Below the pieces are notes generated by a model, which did no database searches, had not been told where the DNA came from, and was given only the letters and a program-made list of their open reading frames with translations. Both the position numbers and the translations under genes were made by a program. A stretch of DNA of 64,000 nucleotides. Source: Phoma sp. XZ068 (taxonomy: Eukaryota; Ascomycota; Dothideomycetes; Pleosporales; Didymellaceae). This document shows, piece by piece, positions 11,508-21,210 of this stretch; positions within the stretch are counted from its first letter, which is position 1, and each line of letters begins with the position of its first letter. Where the stretch lies: NCBI GenBank assembly GCA_004835665.1, contig RBKR01000016.1, forward strand, positions 868,001-932,000. The letters are read 5' to 3'.

Positions 11508-12217
11508 TGTGGAGCTGTTGAAGAGGAGATATGTCCAGAGTGAACAAGTAGCAGGCGTTGAAGCGAGGGTTTTGATTGTAAGAGCATAGGGCAGGAGTTT
11601 TGACCAATGAGCTATTTGACTAGTAAACGCGATAACAAACGCTGTTGCCTAGTAAATCCCTGTTCCGCCTTCCTGCCCCAGGCAGCTACTTTAGAGAGGA
11701 ACAGAGAACAATATTAAACATATGGCAACTGTGCTTTTGTGTTGCTCTAGTGCTCTGCTATACCTACATACTTACGAAACAAACAGTGGGGGAAAGGCAA
11801 GAATAAACTCTCAAATCCAGCAAGCGCCACAATTTTGAGTTTTACTATGTTGTACCAAGCACTTGGACTGGTTTTATCGATATATAGGTAATTAATAACA
11901 CGTTCTTTAGTATGGCCGGTTCAGGTGCAACCTTAATCTAGCCCCGAAACCATGACAGTCAGGGGTTGATGATATGGACACCTTGCGGGAAAGACTGTTA
12001 CATGATCGAGTTACAAGTGAAGGAAATGTCCGGATTTGGAACAAGGGTAGGGCGTGATAGGTGTAATCTTAAGTCACGTGTACAATACGCCCCTGCAACA
12101 GGCGAGCTCCATCTTTCCGCGTCGTAGTAAATTGAAACGCAAAAAATCCTTACCACCTTAACAGCCACCTTACTAGGTCGTAGCGTCGTGTCCTGGTTTG
12201 AGTTCCGAGCAGGTGCC
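11508..12217. other. Interval without a supported gene
   Basis: About 710 bp between divergent genes, A+T-rich in places. It presumably contains both promoters. No coding or RNA feature was recognised. Confidence 0.4.
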
Positions 12218-12888
12218 ATGGGGATCCCACGTCATGTCGCTCGATTCACTCCCAAGCACTTCCCATGCGATAGAGAATCTGCAATGTTCCAGGCGCTTTC
12301 CCTGATCGCTAAATCACTTGTACACCCCCAGCGAACCCTTCTCAATGTCTTCGTGCAGCAAGCTGCTGACCAAGAACTTGCGTCACGCTTCTTTCTCGAC
12401 GAGGTAGTTGGACATAACAGGGTCACTATTGCCGAATTCTTAGCTGATTGGGTTGACCCTCTCCGAAAGGGTAAGTTTTTTTTTAAATGTACTCGGATCC
12501 TACTGACACTTCATGATTAGTATGCTCTGTCATCTGTGAGGACATAGACGAACTACTTAGACAGCGCATATGGCGAAGAAATAAATGGCAATGCTGTATA
12601 TCTGCAGCACTCAAAGGAAAGAAGTGCAACCAGAGCCCATTAGCTATTCAAATATTGCCTCCTTCGCTATTTTGTGATAAAGACATGGCCCAAGATGTAA
12701 GAATTTCCTAACCTTCCTCCCTGATATAGCTGAATTTCCAACAGGGAACACTCTACAGGTTGCTCACAGTGTATACAGGGCAATCGAAGTTGGAATATCT
12801 GAGTTCAATCTTGGGTCAAGAGGAGTATCAACCCCTTGATTACGACTCTTCCGATCAACTGATGCTACTGTCAACTCCAGATGTTTGA
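12218..12888 (+). CDS. Hypothetical protein, three exons, 190 aa
   Basis: Not recognised. Three exons, 12218-12470, 12521-12696 and 12745-12888, assemble into one frame. Intron 1 (12471-12520) has GTAAGT and ATTAG. Intron 2 (12697-12744) has GTAAGA, a CTGAT branch and CAACAG. The frame is open further upstream only from a GTG at 12188; the ATG at 12218 (GTGCCATGG) is the likely start. The protein is helical and polar. Exon 1 carries RTLLNVFVQQAADQELASRF. Exon 2 is Cys/Lys-rich (VCSVICED, then KWQCCISAALKGKKC). Exon 3 is acidic and ends LLSTPDV. No signal peptide or membrane segment is seen. Three consecutive phase-consistent introns with good signals argue for a real gene. Confidence 0.65.
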
Positions 12889-13044
12889 TCATTTCGCAAA
12901 TGGAAGGCTGTCACTTAAAGCTAGTTCCTAGTAGCTGCGAAAAACTCAGTTAGTCTCTATCACAAGGCAACCTACTCTTTCTAATTATATTAGAATCAAT
13001 ACATTGTAAAGCAGAACAGATTCCTTCCGCTCAACTACATCGAC

Positions 13045-14092
13045 ATGGCTACTTTCATAACATTCGACAACGGGGCTTTGGGATCCTCATCCCTTCCAAA
13101 TCCGCAGCTTATCGGAGTACATCACCGTTTCGCACTAGCTTTGGCGTGGCTTGAAGTGTGCGATTATATGAAGCGGGCTTGCGACTTGTCATTCGAGTCT
13201 AAGTTCCAGGAGTCAAGGGGCGAAGCTGCAAAAGGTCCAGGGGCGAAAAGTTGGGTCGAACGGTGTATGCGCCCGGCCCCTCGAATCATTCAATACCTCT
13301 GGTTGCGAACGCCCGTGGTTCTCCGAGGATTCGCCTATAAGCACCTAGCATCACTTGCACGATATTCTTACGAGCCCACTGGTTCAGACCGGACTTTTTC
13401 GCTGCCTTTTAACCTTTACTTGCGAATAGGAAACAGAAAATGGGCCCCAAAACATCAAACAGAGCTCCAGTCGCTCCAAATCATCGAGCATCATACACAA
13501 ATTCCTGCGCCAAAAGGGATCGACGCTGTCCAATACTGCGATTCACCGTATCTACTCAGGACAGGCGTTTCTGGAATCGGCATTGGACGAAATTTGGCTA
13601 CAATGACCGACAAACAAATAGATACTGTTACCAAAGACCTCAAGGAATATGTCACCGAGCTGCGCCAAATTCCTAACAAGACCGCTTTAGAATTTCAGAT
13701 ATGTGATCCGCTGGGCGGTGGCATCTTGGACTGGTGCATCGGTGATTCTCAACGCAATGAGCTGCGGTTCCATAATGAGACCCAATTCCATGAATTCCTG
13801 AAGTACGATCTTCCCCTTGACGAAGCGGCTTGGAAACAGATCTCAAAAGCGCACGGCGTGAAACACAACATCGTCTTCACACATGCAGACCTCAATCTGA
13901 GAAATATCCCTGTCTATAGTCGATTGGGAGTGTGCAGGATGGTACCCTGAGTACTGGGAATACACAACGATGCATTTCATTGTCCGATTCACGCCTCGAT
14001 GGATCTCAGACGTCGTTGATCAGATATTCCCTACTTCCCGCGAGGAATTGCAGGTGGAGGACATGCTGTCTAGTATGGCCCCATCGTGGTGA
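13045..14092 (+). pseudogene. Broken aminoglycoside-phosphotransferase (APH) family kinase-like gene
   Basis: The first 290 codons read as a fungal APH-fold small-molecule kinase. There is an N-lobe region with IIEHHTQIPAPKGID, then DLKEYVTELRQIPN, a GGGILDW segment and the catalytic loop HADLNLRN (about residue 281). Right after it, at about 13905-13920, the frame goes wrong: the reading continues RNIPVYSRLG and stops at 13950. In another frame, from 13916 to the TGA at 14090-14092, the expected C-lobe follows at once: IVDWECAGWYPEYWEY and a helical tail. The 8-10 residues that normally separate these blocks are missing, so a small deletion that changed frame is the simplest reading. No intron signals rescue it. 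The catalytic-loop Asp and the Mg-binding Asp of VDWE are both present but in different frames. Confidence 0.72.
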
Positions 14093-14954
14093 TCAGGCGA
14101 AGAGTGTCGTATTCCATCACTCTAAGAAGCACAATAGGGCCAGGAATTCGCTACGCGCGTATAGGAATTTAGATCATGCTGTTAGTCTTTATGAACACTT
14201 CATCCACCTACGCCGTAGAATCTAGCTCCTAAGAAATATAATCCACTACTCTGGGGGACATCGCTGCAGAGGAATTCTATCAATTGTCATTACGCTCCAT
14301 GCTGAGTAGAAAGGCTGACAGATGTTCAGATAGCGGTGAGGTTTTGAAAGCGCACGTGAATGGGTGGATAGATGTAATTTTCCCCCGGAAATCGTAGTGC
14401 AGGTCTTTCGTAAGGCAGGCTTTTTCAACTCTTTTGTCCAGCACCTGCACTTGTCAAGCTATTAAAACCTTCAAAGGCCGTTCTAGTTCCATTATGGGCC
14501 CTTGTGGACTCGATATGGTGTGAAGACAATGGCAGCATGCTTCGAGCTTGCAGGTACTTTAAGAAGCGCCATAGGACAGATCCATTCATCTGGCCAGGCG
14601 CTTGGGTCGAACCTAACTCAACTTTTGAGACTCAGCATATGTCCTTAGCTACACCAGAGAGATCAAAGTACAATTCTTTTCCTTAGAAATCATATTGCAC
14701 TACACCACTGTTTGTCAATTTTTTTTTATTAAGGAGAACAGAAACCATTAAATCGAACGCGGTTTTATAATCTAGCGAGTGTATAGTCTAGCGAGGGTAT
14801 AGAAAATCCATTCAGAATACCTCCTATCCCTGAACGAAACAATTGCGAGCGCTACCAGGCGACCCGATCACCTGTTGTACGTTTTCATAGATAACAATAT
14901 GTATGCCCTATCATATCCGACTTATCTGTCTTTCATAGATGGCGACGGCGGTAG
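14093..14954. other. Interval without a supported gene
   Basis: About 860 bp downstream of the broken kinase gene. Short frames only. Two near-identical phrases (TCTAGCGAG) lie close together at about 14772 and 14788. Nothing else is recognised. Confidence 0.35.
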
Positions 14955-15455
14955 CTAAACCTGGGCCTGGGGCGGAGGCGGAGGCGGAGGCACACCTGTT
15001 CCCGCAGGTGGGGGTGGAGGGGCGCCACCAGGAGGGGGTGGAGGTGGAGCTTGTCCATCAGGGGGAGGTGGTGGAGCTTGTCCATTGGGGGGAGGTGGTG
15101 GAGCTTGTCCATTGGGGGGAGGTGGTGGAGCTTGTCCATTGGGGGGAGGTGGTGGAGCTTGTCCATCCGGGGGAGGTGGTGGAGGGGCGGTATCAGTGCG
15201 CTCAGGACCCCGACGTGGTCCTCCTCCACGCCCTCCGCGCCTTCCACGCGGAGGAGGAGGAGGAGCGTCACCATTCGGAGGGGGAGGTGGAGGTGAGCTA
15301 CCAGGTGGAGGAGGCGGAGGGACTCCCTCAGGTTGAGGCGGAGGCGCGCCGCCAGGGGGAGGAGGTGCGAGCTGGGCCTCGCGGGGGACTAGAACAGGGT
15401 TGGAAGCCACCGTGCAAGCCAGAATGGCAACGACAGCTGCCTGAGTGAGACGCAT
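14955..15455 (-). CDS. Secreted proline-repeat protein
   Basis: A single-exon gene of 166 aa. It has an N-terminal signal peptide (MRLTQAAVVAILACTVAS) with likely cleavage near ASNP, then a short VLVPREAQL. The rest is nearly all polyproline blocks of 4-7 Pro spaced by Gly/Asn/Gln/Ala. The core is NGQAPPPPP repeated in tandem. A basic island RGRRGGRGGG at about residue 70 interrupts the repeats. There is no membrane anchor after the signal and no Cys. The sequence is compatible with an extracellular, extended, wall-associated or surface protein. A TATA-like element lies 75 bp upstream. The coding call relies on the clean signal peptide plus in-frame repeats; no enzymatic role is expected. Confidence 0.72.
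   Translation of the reverse strand: MRLTQAAVVAILACTVASNPVLVPREAQLAPPPPGGAPPPQPEGVPPPPPPGSSPPPPPPNGDAPPPPPRGRRGGRGGGPRRGPERTDTAPPPPPPDGQAPPPPPNGQAPPPPPNGQAPPPPPNGQAPPPPPDGQAPPPPPPGGAPPPPPAGTGVPPPPPPPQAQV
15064..15171. repeat. 27 bp minisatellite inside the proline-repeat gene, four copies
   Basis: Four head-to-tail 27 bp units start at 15064, 15091, 15118 and 15145. The first three are identical and the last differs at its right end. 27 bp is nine codons, so copy-number change keeps the reading frame and adds or removes one NGQAPPPPP unit. Confidence 0.9.
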
Positions 15456-15529
15456 GATGTTGGTTGATGCTAGTGTATTGAAGTTGTTGTAGTGGTTGAT
15501 GTCGAATTTCCATGGACATTTCCCCTCTC

Positions 15530-15535
15530 TTTATA
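15530..15535 (-). promoter_or_regulatory. TATA-like element upstream of the proline-repeat gene
   Basis: TATAAA on the minus strand, 75 bp before the ATG at 15455 and next to a CT-rich stretch. Position and sequence fit a fungal TATA box. Inference only. Confidence 0.45.
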
Positions 15536-17849
15536 CTTCTTCGACGCTTCCAAATCTCCGGATGCTGTCACTCTGCCAGGTTCCTCTCAGTGTGGGATCT
15601 CTATTATTACTTTCGGGCCTGTTCGGTCTCGTCGATGGAATTCGCCTTGAGGTCCGGGGTGAACACCTGTAGCACTAATCCGTAGGTCTGTATTTGGGTA
15701 TGCTTGCATCAACCGGAGCCTTCGCCGCTGGATTTGATCGTTCCGAAACGTCACTTCCGCTCATACACGCCACTCAAATGCTCTTGTCGTTGAAGTCGAA
15801 ACCATGTCTGTCTGAGGCGATATGTCCCAGCAATCTGGTCCGAGGTTGAATCACACCCCAACAGCCGAGGCCTGATATTGTTTATTCGTGGCTCTGTCTG
15901 TCAAGTACCATCACCTGGAGCTACCCCGGCATCAAAGTGTTGGGCTTGGCAGAGTGATAGGCGGCCTACAGTTAGATGAAGGTAGTATACCTAAGATTAG
16001 AATGTGTTCAAGATCTCGCCCTGAATTAAAGAAAGCAGATCTTGGCAGTAACGGGTTGCAGATAACTCTTACAGGGAGCTTAGCTCGATATTTCTTCTAG
16101 ACTCCATACCGAGAAATGCTTTGTTCAACTGCGCTCAATTACATTGGAAGCTTGTCTTCTACGAGAGTAAAAATTAAAAGTACTGATGTCCCTGTTTCAA
16201 TGTTAGCATTTCTCGCACCGTAAAATGATGTACAAATGTTTCTCTACTGCTAATAAAAGCTTCTTCGATGATTGGAATGCTACGGAGTGATCTTCAGCAT
16301 TGCGTAGCTTGCAGCTTGGCATGAGCTCTTTCTCGGTACTCTTCCGTATAGAGTGTCGATTTGCGTGTAACGTGGTTCGCTGCTAAACCGACCAAACCAG
16401 TCATCTGGCCAAGCATCACAGCTCAAGGATATACCTAGATGAGTCGGAAATCGCCTTCGATCAAAATCTATGATCTAGTAAACTTGAAACCGCTCCTCTG
16501 TAGGGTACACGCCCCGTGTTCGAGCATCAACAACAGCTTTTGACCATCAGCAAGATACCGTGGAGATAGTCTTAAAGTCATCATCCATGAAATATTACGA
16601 AGCCGCGGGGTGTGCAGCCGTGCATTGGCTCTTAAACCGATTTTATCCCATCAGATGATTTGCATGCGAAAATAGAATTGACTTCTTCCCTAGGCGATCT
16701 TGAAAGTAGGGTTGATACCATTGTTGCTGACGCGTACTTGAAAGCGTGTCGGTTTAACTTGGGCGGTCCGATATGCGGTGTTCACCGCCAAGATTCTCCC
16801 CGCAGCTACTCAGTGGGAACTTGGCGTTCCGCTTTGACAGTAGCCAGTAAGAACTTCAGGAAAAGTGAGGATTCAGTCAAGGTTAACCTGTGGTTAAGCT
16901 AGGAAAGGGGACGCGTCAGGATTGCTGGATGCTTGACAGGGATACCTACATTGTGGGTGTAATGATCGGGCGTTGCTGAAATCAACGACGTCACAAGCTT
17001 GGGCGCTGTAGATCAAGCAATCGGCAAATGGCCAGGCAATCACGACCACGCGACAAGGCTGGACATCTGTCAAGCTTAGGCTTAAATGCCTGAAGCACTT
17101 TGACAGGCATTTGGCGTTTCGAACAGCATTTACCGACGCCCAAGCGCATTTTCTCCTGCATGGCAAGGACTACATGAACTCAGGATTGAAGGAGCGAGGA
17201 GCTTGGCAAATCCGAACCAAGTTGCAGCAGCTTTGTAACACTGCACCCGGAATTACTGCTCTTAGTTACGTTCTTCCGAGCAAAGACAGATATTGTTACA
17301 GCCAAGTGGCTAGTATCTAGGTAGCGGGAGCTCTCTAAGATCCAATTACAACAACACCTGGGCACTGAAACAACAAGAATAAAGAGAGGAAAATGGAGGC
17401 CTCCAAACGTGTTAGGTTCTTCGATCCCCATGATTACTTCGTCTGCCCGTCGCTACAGCTCCTCGTTATTGACGCTACACATGAGTTTACTAGGGTTGCA
17501 GCAAACAACTGCAGCGATCGCGTCGGTACCCCATCAAGCGTGCCATTGAAGCGTAGATGTGCCCCTCTCGCCGACCGCTTCAAATTTGACGCGGCTAGCA
17601 ACTAACAAATGGGTTCGCTGAGCCTGCGCCAACACCATCGATATCATCATCCTCAACACTGAATATACTACCTGCATAGCCTGAATAGCGAGCTTACTAT
17701 GGTCCTGTTCAAATCACTGGCTGGACGAGCATTCACTAGGTTAGTTAAATTTGCCGTTGCGACCTTGATATTGATAACATCGTGGCGGTATGATGCCATG
17801 CGAGCGCTATGGACGCCTCACTGTTGACCGTGATGTAAAGTGAGCTGGA

Positions 17850-18035
17850 CCAACATGTCTCTGTATGGTGAGGCGTGGATTTGCCCTCTCTGATCGTCTT
17901 TAAGAGTGCAGTAAGTGGTTAGATACTTGTTTACTTCGAAACGCCTGCGAAATGAACTCAACATCGGCTTGTTCACTAATCGATGCTGCCATGGGATTTG
18001 CATACAAATGAAGCAAACCGCGATGCCAAAAACTT
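17850..18035 (+). repeat. Degenerate direct repeat, copy A
   Basis: This segment aligns by eye with 19045-19250 in the same orientation. The best-matched core is around 17925-18012, ending in a GGGATTTGCATACAAATGAAGC phrase that appears in copy B as a GGGGTTTGCATACAATTGAAGC-like phrase. Many differences are C/T or G/A. Boundaries are approximate. Confidence 0.5.
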
Positions 18036-18480
18036 GCAACTGCCCGAGCAGTCTTGGTAAACGCTCGCGAGCTTAGGTAAGTTGCTCAGTCGACGAGGTC
18101 CAGTCTTCACATGTAAAGGGTTATTTCGGATCCGCCGGAAGTCCGAAGGGATGTTAGCCCGAAGTGATATTATCACAAATCTTCGAGAACCTTCAAAACG
18201 GAAAACGTCAGAACGCGGGTTTTGTGTTTTATTTTGATTGTTTTTATTGCGTTGAGTATTGCATCATTCTCGGGACAAGTATCTCGGTGCACTTGAACGA
18301 TCAAGACCTCGTCCTGCGCCGCACACAGCTGCCCAAAATTAACTGATCGCGTATTGTCTGGGCAACTTTACGGATGTCTGTTGACCAAAATGTGTCGTTC
18401 CAGTGATGAAGCCACAGATGGAAACCCTATCGACATTGACTTCCGGCAAATGCCATTCTCGATACCTACCTGGTAGTAGC

Positions 18481-19043
18481 TACCTAGGTAAAGACACGAA
18501 GCACAACCCATACTGAGCCCATACTGACGATACCTCTCTGGTTCGCTCGTTATCTAATCCGAAGTTTATCTAGGTGAAGATCAAGCCGACTGGTTCTTCT
18601 CGCGATGACCTTGGCCGCCTCTAGCAACGACATGCCACAAACAACTATATTTTAATATACCTAGGTAGTGCGTGCGCATTTTGAATTAGAAATCTCTCCC
18701 TCACAGCAGTGCTGAAATCGCCTGTGTGGTGGCGCCTGTCTTCCACCGCACATTGCATCTGCTTTATAAGGGGCGATTTGAGCCTTTGGTCAATGAATCC
18801 GACGCGCTGTCATGGCGTTAGTTGTTAAGACTTTGTGGCTGTGTAATGCCTTGCGAATGCTGCGCACGCTTCGCTGTGAACAGTAGTTTAGTGGGCACTG
18901 GATCGACATCCCCAGCTTGCTCGAAAACTGCACCTAAAATGCTTTAGGCTGACGTTTGTTTGGCTTGTTGCTTCTGCCACTGCTATTTGGATGGTGTCAC
19001 ATTCTTTCACTCCGAGCCCCGAGCCATTGACGCTACCTAGGTA
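18481..19043. repeat. Three copies of the palindrome TACCTAGGTA
   Basis: Exact copies at 18481-18490, 18658-18667 and 19034-19043. The 10 bp sequence is its own reverse complement. Related partial versions occur nearby (for example around 16433 and 17317). No gene flanks them closely. Confidence 0.6.
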
Positions 19044-19044
19044 A

Positions 19045-19250
19045 GATCCAATCTCGAGACGAGGATTCGGCTCTCTGAGTGGCTTTGCCATTGTACACCA
19101 TAGTGAGATACTCTCTGTGTACTTCAAAATGTCATCAAGGTGAATCTAACATGATTTGGCTTACCTATCAACGCTGTCGTGGGGTTTGCATACAATTGAA
19201 GCCCGAGTTGTGTTCCGGATACGGCGTTACTATCGGCAAGTCGCGATGCG
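19045..19250 (+). repeat. Degenerate direct repeat, copy B
   Basis: Partner of 17850-18035. After the shared core this copy has about 40 extra bases before similarity seems to resume around 19238 (CGCGATGC). Transition-type differences dominate, which would fit repeat-induced point mutation of an old duplicated element. Confidence 0.5.
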
Positions 19251-20210
19251 CAGAACGCACAAAATTATAATGCGCTCTTGGGGAAAGCTTGTGAAATTCG
19301 GTGATCAGCTCATTCGGTTAATTTCTCCTTTCAAATAGTTCGAAGAAGTACCTAAAAACACCTGCTGCTACGTCGCCTATTCCCGAGCGATGTTATTGCA
19401 GATCCCCGAGCAACCCTGCAGAAATTTCTGGTCGCGCGCGCTTCCTGATTGCCTCAACTACTCACATCACTGTGAGCAGAGCCTTGTTATCCAACAAGCA
19501 TCGGCACCTCGGTGCGAGGAGCAACGAGGGTGTTCTGTGCCGTACTTCGTTATCCAACACCCATTTACACTCTGGGTTAACAGTTGGGCGGTTAGCTTGA
19601 TTGTTTCCGATTCAGGTACATCATTTCAGTATTGAATAGCTAAGAGTTCCGTAAACTGTTTGTTCTTCGAGCAGTCACTTCTCAGTAGTACTAAAACACA
19701 AGAAGCACAACTGATCTCAACCGTAGTCGTCAAAATCAAGACAGAATTGCTCACTGGCGCCACATTCTCTGGTTCTTTTGTTATCGAGCTTGTCGGTTGA
19801 CCCTGTCCGCGAGGTACTGCGCCTCCCCCTCGCCGCCTCGCAACTACATTATCCAAACAACCACAGTTTGACGTAGCGCGCGCGTATCTGAGATAACATG
19901 TGCTCGTCACGAGTATAGTATGTTACCTAATGATTGTATGGACAAGGAGGTTACCAGAGGAGTTAGACATTTTCTTGTTGAAGTGAAGGTGCGTATTAAA
20001 AGAGTGTAGAAGTGGAGTTCTAATCGATAAGCTAGTTCACCAAGAAACGTAGCAACGCCTGATTGTCTACCTACCTTGGTACCTGAGGCATCCACTTCCC
20101 ACGGTCTTCCATTTAAGAGAGCGAGACTGCCCTCCTTCCAGAACCACAACCACATCATATTTCGCTCATTCCTCTTCAATTACCCCGATTACAGTCCCTA
20201 GTCCTCAATT

Positions 20211-20875
20211 ATGCCGACCGACGAGGCATCCAAAGCGCAAATTCGCGCTGCTTCTGCTGCTGTTGCTAAGCTTATTGCGGATCACAAATATGCGCTTGTT
20301 GGCGGAGCTGCAGTTCAACTACTAGGAGGTTCCAGATTGACAGAAGACGTTGACATTGTTGTTCCCAAAGGCACCGTACCAGCCATGCGAGCAATCCTAG
20401 CACAATCCGATCAAGATTTCCATGTGGACCGAAGAACCCGTCACACCCATTTCAGAGGCCCTATACCCGTGGAAATAGAGATTCTCTCCCCTCCAGCCCT
20501 TTTCCAAGAGTCCTTCGATGTAAATACACCCGTTCATACGGTCGTTGTTGATGGGCAATCAGTCAGCATCCTGAAACCAGTGCTCATACTGAATGCGAAA
20601 TGCCGCGCTATTTTGGGACGATCGACCCTTTTGAAGAAAACAAATGATTCCAATGACATCAAGTTCCTTCTCTTGTGGCTGGCAACCAATAATGAGGAGG
20701 TATCAGCCCAGGATGTACCAAATGCCGACAGCACCTTTGTCAACTGGTTCATCCACAATTTCAAGGGCGCAGATTATTGGACTCGCGCAGGGTTCGACTT
20801 TCAGAGGGGTGAGTGACCTTCTCCTAAATTGCGCCTCTCGGAGTTATTAATTCCCAATTTATAGGTTCCTTCTGA
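20211..20875 (+). CDS. Nucleotidyltransferase-fold protein
   Basis: Two exons, 20211-20808 and a tiny last exon 20865-20875, are joined over a 56 bp intron (GTGAGT donor, TATAG acceptor) to give 202 aa ending FQRGSF. Without splicing the frame ends one residue after the donor. The N-terminal half shows the nucleotidyltransferase superfamily signature: YALVGGAAVQLLGG then SRLTEDVDIVVP, with the metal-binding pair D46 and D48 and a possible third acid in VEIEIL (about residues 87-92). This arrangement resembles small MNT/AbiEii-type enzymes; fungal relatives are uncharacterised. The C-terminal half has ILNAKCRAILGRSTLLKKTNDSND-like Lys/Arg-rich helix content, as in substrate-binding subdomains. 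It is convergent with the gene at 21211-22134, ends 335 bp apart. Confidence 0.78.
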
Positions 20876-20886
20876 GTCCTCAAGCG

Positions 20887-20904
20887 CCCCCCCCCCCCCC
20901 CCCC
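20887..20904 (+). repeat. Poly-C tract of 18 bases
   Basis: An uninterrupted run of 18 C just 11 bp after the stop codon of the nucleotidyltransferase-fold gene, in its probable 3' UTR. Prone to length error in sequencing and to slippage. Confidence 0.9.
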
Positions 20905-21210
20905 TTGAGATGGCGACTGCAATTTCAGTTGTACGGTGGTATAGAGGTATAGCCTCGGTGTTGAAGTCGGTGGTAGTGGCGGTGGATTTCGTGCTGATGT
21001 TACAGCTGAGGATTTTGAAGACTAGGGATCTAAAATAGAGTAAAGTGAAATTAGATTGAATCTCATATTACTGCCTGAGCCATGCAGGTGGAGCGAAAAT
21101 ATCACACTGTTTTACAAGGCACTATCCATTGGTGAAAAGGAACTTCGCTGTGTAGCCACGCATTCGCACTGTTCTTCAAAACAGACTAAGTTCCCTCTCG
21201 TGCGGTGTGT

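Larger units (their letters stand above)
15536..20210. other. 4.7 kb gene desert
   Basis: No frame longer than about 95 codons and none with family features, signal peptide or convincing splice partners. It contains a degenerate direct repeat pair and three copies of a 10 bp palindrome (listed separately). No transposase, reverse transcriptase, long terminal repeat or tRNA was recognised. Confidence 0.5.

Noticed and set aside
14560..14640. GGTTCGACCC on the minus strand, resembling a tRNA B box
   Set aside because: The flanking bases cannot form a T-arm stem or a cloverleaf.
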